Assembly: GCA_017744755.1 (NCBI GenBank)
Contig: JAGIAU010000010.1
Coordinates: 1 to 19,902, forward strand
From: Microbacteriaceae bacterium
GTDB lineage: Bacteria > Actinomycetota > Actinomycetes > Actinomycetales > Microbacteriaceae
Direction of reading: 5' to 3'
Length of the DNA: 19,902 nt
Part shown: piece by piece, positions 18,364 to 19,902 of the stretch
Position numbering within the stretch: the first letter of the stretch is position 1
Layout of the letters: each line of letters opens with the position of its first letter
Translations under genes and position numbers: made by a program
Notes under the pieces: model-generated
What the model saw: the letters and a program-made list of their open reading frames with translations, nothing else
The model's database searches: none
Told to the model about the DNA's origin: nothing

Positions 18364-18864
18364 GTGACGGCCCGCGACATCCGCCTCTTCGGCGATCCGG
18401 TGCTGCGCAGCGCCTGCGATCCGGTGCGGATCGGCGCCCCCGGCAACGCGGGCCTCGTCGAGGACCTCCTCGACTCGGTCCGCCTGCCCGGTCGCGCGGG
18501 CGTCGCGGCGAACCAGATCGGGGTCTCGCTCCGCGCGTTCTCCTACAACGTCGACGGCGAGGTCGGGTACGTCCTGAACCCCGTCCTCGTCGAGGTGCGC
18601 GGCGAGCCGGAGCCCACCGAGGAGGGCTGCCTGTCGGTCCCGGGGGTCGGCTATCCGAGGCCGCGGCACCCGTGGGCGCGCGTCGAGGGCGTCGACCTCG
18701 ACGGCCGGCCGGTCGTCCTCGAGGGCGACGGGCTGATGGCGCAGATGCTGCAGCATGAGACCGACCATCTCGACGGCCGCCTCTACATCGAGGGCCTCGA
18801 GCCGGAGGTCAAGCGCGAGGCCATGCGGGAGATCCGCGCCCAGACCTGGTACCGCGTGCAGTAG
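18364..18864 (+). CDS. def: Peptide deformylase
   Basis: Removes the N-formyl group from nascent proteins; a metal hydrolase, usually Fe(II). It has 166 residues. The three family motifs are present: GVAANQIG (46-53), EGCLSVPG (87-94, metal ligand Cys89) and HETDHLDG (131-138, His131 and His135 with catalytic Glu132). The start GTG 18364 gives MTARDIRLFGDPVLR, a typical deformylase N-terminus; upstream in-frame codons run into the repeat and the preceding gene. No fmt gene adjoins it in this window. A short GC stem follows the stop. Confidence 0.96.
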   Translation: MTARDIRLFGDPVLRSACDPVRIGAPGNAGLVEDLLDSVRLPGRAGVAANQIGVSLRAFSYNVDGEVGYVLNPVLVEVRGEPEPTEEGCLSVPGVGYPRPRHPWARVEGVDLDGRPVVLEGDGLMAQMLQHETDHLDGRLYIEGLEPEVKREAMREIRAQTWYRVQ

Positions 18865-18865
18865 C

Positions 18866-18882
18866 ACCGGCCTCGGGCCGGT
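18866..18882 (+). terminator. Short GC hairpin after def
   Basis: ACCGGCC-TCG-GGCCGGT starts 2 bp after the def stop: 7-bp perfect stem, 3-nt loop, followed by only TG, with no T-tract. It may protect the 3' end or terminate together with the repeat cluster downstream. Confidence 0.5.
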
Positions 18883-18893
18883 TGCCGCGAGGC

Positions 18894-19000
18894 CTCTTCG
18901 GCTCGCTGCGCTCGCTCAGGGACCCAGTTCGACTCGCCTGCGGCTCGTTCAGGGAGCCAGCATGTCCTGGTTCCCTGAGCGAGCGGAGCGAGTCGAAGGG
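18894..19000. repeat. Cluster of three intergenic repeat copies
   Basis: Copy 1 is 18894-18922 (CTCTTCGGCTCGCTGCGCTC...). Copy 2 is 18927-18957, degenerate (TTCGACTCGCCTGCGGCTCG...). Copy 3 is 18972-19000 in the opposite orientation (TCCCTGAGCGAGCGGAGCGA...). Copies 1 and 3 can form a stem of about 26 bp with two mismatches. It lies in the def to GIY-YIG gap, which holds no credible ORF: the open frames across it translate repeat units. Confidence 0.82.
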
Positions 19001-19051
19001 GTCCTCCACAAACGACTCGCTTCGACGCCACGTTCCCGTCCAGGACTGTGG

Positions 19052-19083
19052 AGAACGAACGACGCGCCCCTGCCGTTCGTTCT
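19052..19083. promoter_or_regulatory. 10-bp inverted repeat over the GIY-YIG promoter (possible operator)
   Basis: AGAACGAACG (19052-19061) and its exact reverse complement CGTTCGTTCT (19074-19083), separated by 12 nt. The right arm touches the -10 box TAACGT. A perfect 10-bp dyad placed on a promoter is a good operator candidate. The CGAAC/GTTCG cores are shared with actinobacterial LexA boxes, but those use a 4-nt spacer, so this is not a standard SOS box. Confidence 0.5.
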
Positions 19084-19088
19084 AACGT
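19083..19088 (+). promoter_or_regulatory. -10 box of the GIY-YIG gene, predicting a leaderless mRNA
   Basis: TAACGT followed by exactly 6 nt (CCCGAC) and ATG 19095, the same geometry as ahpE (TACCCT, GGCGAC, ATG). There is no Shine-Dalgarno sequence before the ATG. Confidence 0.5.
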
Positions 19089-19094
19089 CCCGAC

Positions 19095-19379
19095 ATGGCC
19101 GCGACCTACATCCTGCGTTGCGCCGACGGGACCTACTACGTCGGCAGCACACGCGATCTCACGCCGCGCATGGAAGCGCACCATTCGGGGCTCGGCTCCG
19201 TCTATACGGGAAAACGACTGCCGGTCGAGCTCGTCTGGGTGCACGAGTTCGACAGGTTGACCGAGGCGTACGCGCTCGAGCGTCAGCTCCACGGATGGTC
19301 GCGGGCGAAGAAGGAGGCGCTCATCGCCGGGCGTATCGACCTGCTGGCGGGGTACAGCCGCAGGCGGAGGGGGCGGTGA
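19095..19379 (+). CDS. GIY-YIG nuclease-domain protein (UPF0213/YhbQ-like)
   Basis: A 94-residue stand-alone GIY-YIG domain. TYILRCADGTYYVGSTRDL contains the GIY- and YIG-equivalent strands (Tyr5, YVG 15-17) and the conserved Arg20. ALERQLHGWSRAKKEALI holds the catalytic-type Glu62 and the family W.R.KK signature. Members of this small family are thought to be structure-specific DNA nucleases or to act in repair, but their role is poorly known. The basic tail SRRRRGR could aid nucleic-acid binding. It has its own apparent leaderless promoter with a 10-bp dyad, and ends just before a long repeat hairpin. Confidence 0.9.
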   Translation: MAATYILRCADGTYYVGSTRDLTPRMEAHHSGLGSVYTGKRLPVELVWVHEFDRLTEAYALERQLHGWSRAKKEALIAGRIDLLAGYSRRRRGR

Positions 19380-19382
19380 CGA

Positions 19383-19456
19383 CCCTTCAACTCGCTGCGC
19401 TCGCTCAGGGGACCAAGCAGCCCTGGCTCCCTGAGCGAGCGCAGCGAGTCGAAGGG
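19383..19456. repeat. Inverted pair of the intergenic repeat; likely bidirectional terminator
   Basis: Left copy 19383-19410 and right copy 19429-19456 form a 28-bp stem with one mismatch and an 18-nt loop. Here both copies carry the matching centre (CTGCGC/GCGCAG), whereas the pair at 593-672 is mismatched there. It sits between the convergent GIY-YIG gene (+) and acyl-CoA ligase gene (-), with no T-tract. Confidence 0.85.
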
Positions 19457-19475
19457 CGCTCCGGGAGTGAGGGCC

Positions 19476-19902
19476 TCAGCGGGCGCGGGTGGGGGTCGCG
19501 GTAGCGGTCGCGTGCGTGTCGACGGGGACGCCGGCGTAGAGGGACTCGATCGTGTCGGCGAAGTCCTTCGTGATGACGTGGCGCTTGATCGAGAGCTTCG
19601 GCGTGAGATGACCGGAGGCCTCCGTCCACGTCGTGTCCAGGACCGCGAACTTGCGGATCGACTCGGCGCGGGAGACCTTCGAGTTGGCCGCGTCGATGGC
19701 GCGCTGGATCTCGGCGAGCACCTTCGGGTTCTTCGCGGCCTGCGCGAGCGTGAGCTGCGGGTCCTCGCCGTTGTTCTGCAGCCAGACGGGGAGCATCTCC
19801 TCGTCGAGCGTGATGAGCGCGGAGACGAAGGGCTTGCGGTCGCCGACGACGACGACCTGGCCGACGACGGTGTTCGATCGGATCGGGTCCTCGAGCTGCG
19901 CG
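19476..19902 (-). CDS. Long-chain acyl-CoA ligase (AMP-forming), C-terminal end; 5' part outside window
   Basis: Activates fatty acids to acyl-CoA via an acyl-adenylate. The frame is open to the right edge; about the last 141 residues are present. The visible C-terminal subdomain reads LEDPIRSNTVVGQVVVVGDR, then KPFVSALITLDEEMLPVWLQ, and near the end LTPKLSIKRHVITKDFADTI with ESLY. This is typical of FadD15-type ligases, in which the K(L/P)S.KR segment belongs to the mobile C-terminal domain. The adenylate-forming signature motif must lie upstream of the window. The tail ends in a short Ala/Thr-rich stretch. The stop is 20 bp from the repeat hairpin. Confidence 0.93.
   Translation of the reverse strand, partial: AQLEDPIRSNTVVGQVVVVGDRKPFVSALITLDEEMLPVWLQNNGEDPQLTLAQAAKNPKVLAEIQRAIDAANSKVSRAESIRKFAVLDTTWTEASGHLTPKLSIKRHVITKDFADTIESLYAGVPVDTHATATATPTRAR

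Noticed and set aside
19052..19083. Standard LexA (SOS) box at the GIY-YIG promoter
   Set aside because: The CGAAC and GTTCG halves are present, but separated by 14 nt and not the 4 nt of actinobacterial SOS boxes.
18755..19504. 249-codon plus-strand frame across the end of def, the repeats and the GIY-YIG gene
   Set aside because: Out of frame with both real genes; much of it is translated repeat units of the LAALAQG / PERAERVEG type.

Overview
The window is a high-GC, densely packed chromosomal segment of an actinobacterium. Microbacteriaceae or a close relative is the best guess. The support is the aceE / PucR-regulator / ahpE neighbourhood, the garA(odhI)-ftsR-MerR cluster, a biotin-dependent pyruvate carboxylase, TANNNT -10 boxes set so close to start codons that some mRNAs should be leaderless, and a 28-bp intergenic repeat (CCCTGAGCGAGCGGAGCGAG plus TCGAAGGG) of a kind I associate with that family. 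The family-level assignment is an inference. No phage, transposase, CRISPR array or rRNA was seen.

Layout. (1) 2-592: 3' part of lipA (+), converging through a repeat hairpin on a PucR/FasR-type regulator and aceE (-). Divergent from aceE is an AhpE-type peroxiredoxin, followed at once by tRNA-Val(UAC) and an MFS transporter (+). (2) 6625-6689: a perfect 30-bp hairpin separates the transporter from a five-gene minus-strand operon (DUF1295 membrane protein, DUF2804 protein, glutaredoxin-like protein, psuK, psuG). (3) 10845-12692: a GarA/OdhI-like FHA protein, the FtsR-type MerR regulator and a second MerR regulator (+). (4) 12805-13614: an orphan ParA ATPase (-), divergent from pyc (+). (5) 17142-19379: a second MinD/ParA-type ATPase resembling the EspI family of type VII secretion loci, peptide deformylase, and a small GIY-YIG protein. 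(6) 19476-19902: 3' end of a long-chain acyl-CoA ligase (-).

Functionally much of the window sits around the pyruvate / 2-oxoacid node: PDH E1 (aceE), lipoate synthesis for its E2 partner (lipA), anaplerosis (pyc), the FHA inhibitor family that controls 2-oxoglutarate dehydrogenase (garA/odhI), and lipid enzymes or regulators (fasR-like, acyl-CoA ligase). A second theme is cell division and chromosome or cargo positioning (ftsR, the second MerR, two ParA/MinD ATPases). The psuK-psuG pair degrades pseudouridine.

The most noteworthy non-coding signals are: the dispersed inverted repeat, which forms long hairpins at gene ends and also supplies the leader of two genes; a long hairpin without a T-tract at every convergent gene junction; a tRNA whose 3' end directly abuts the start codon of the next gene; and two probably leaderless genes with identical -10-to-ATG spacing. 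No complete undescribed defence or mobile system is evident. The best leads are the repeat family, the altered N-terminus of the GarA homologue and the orphan EspI-like ATPase.
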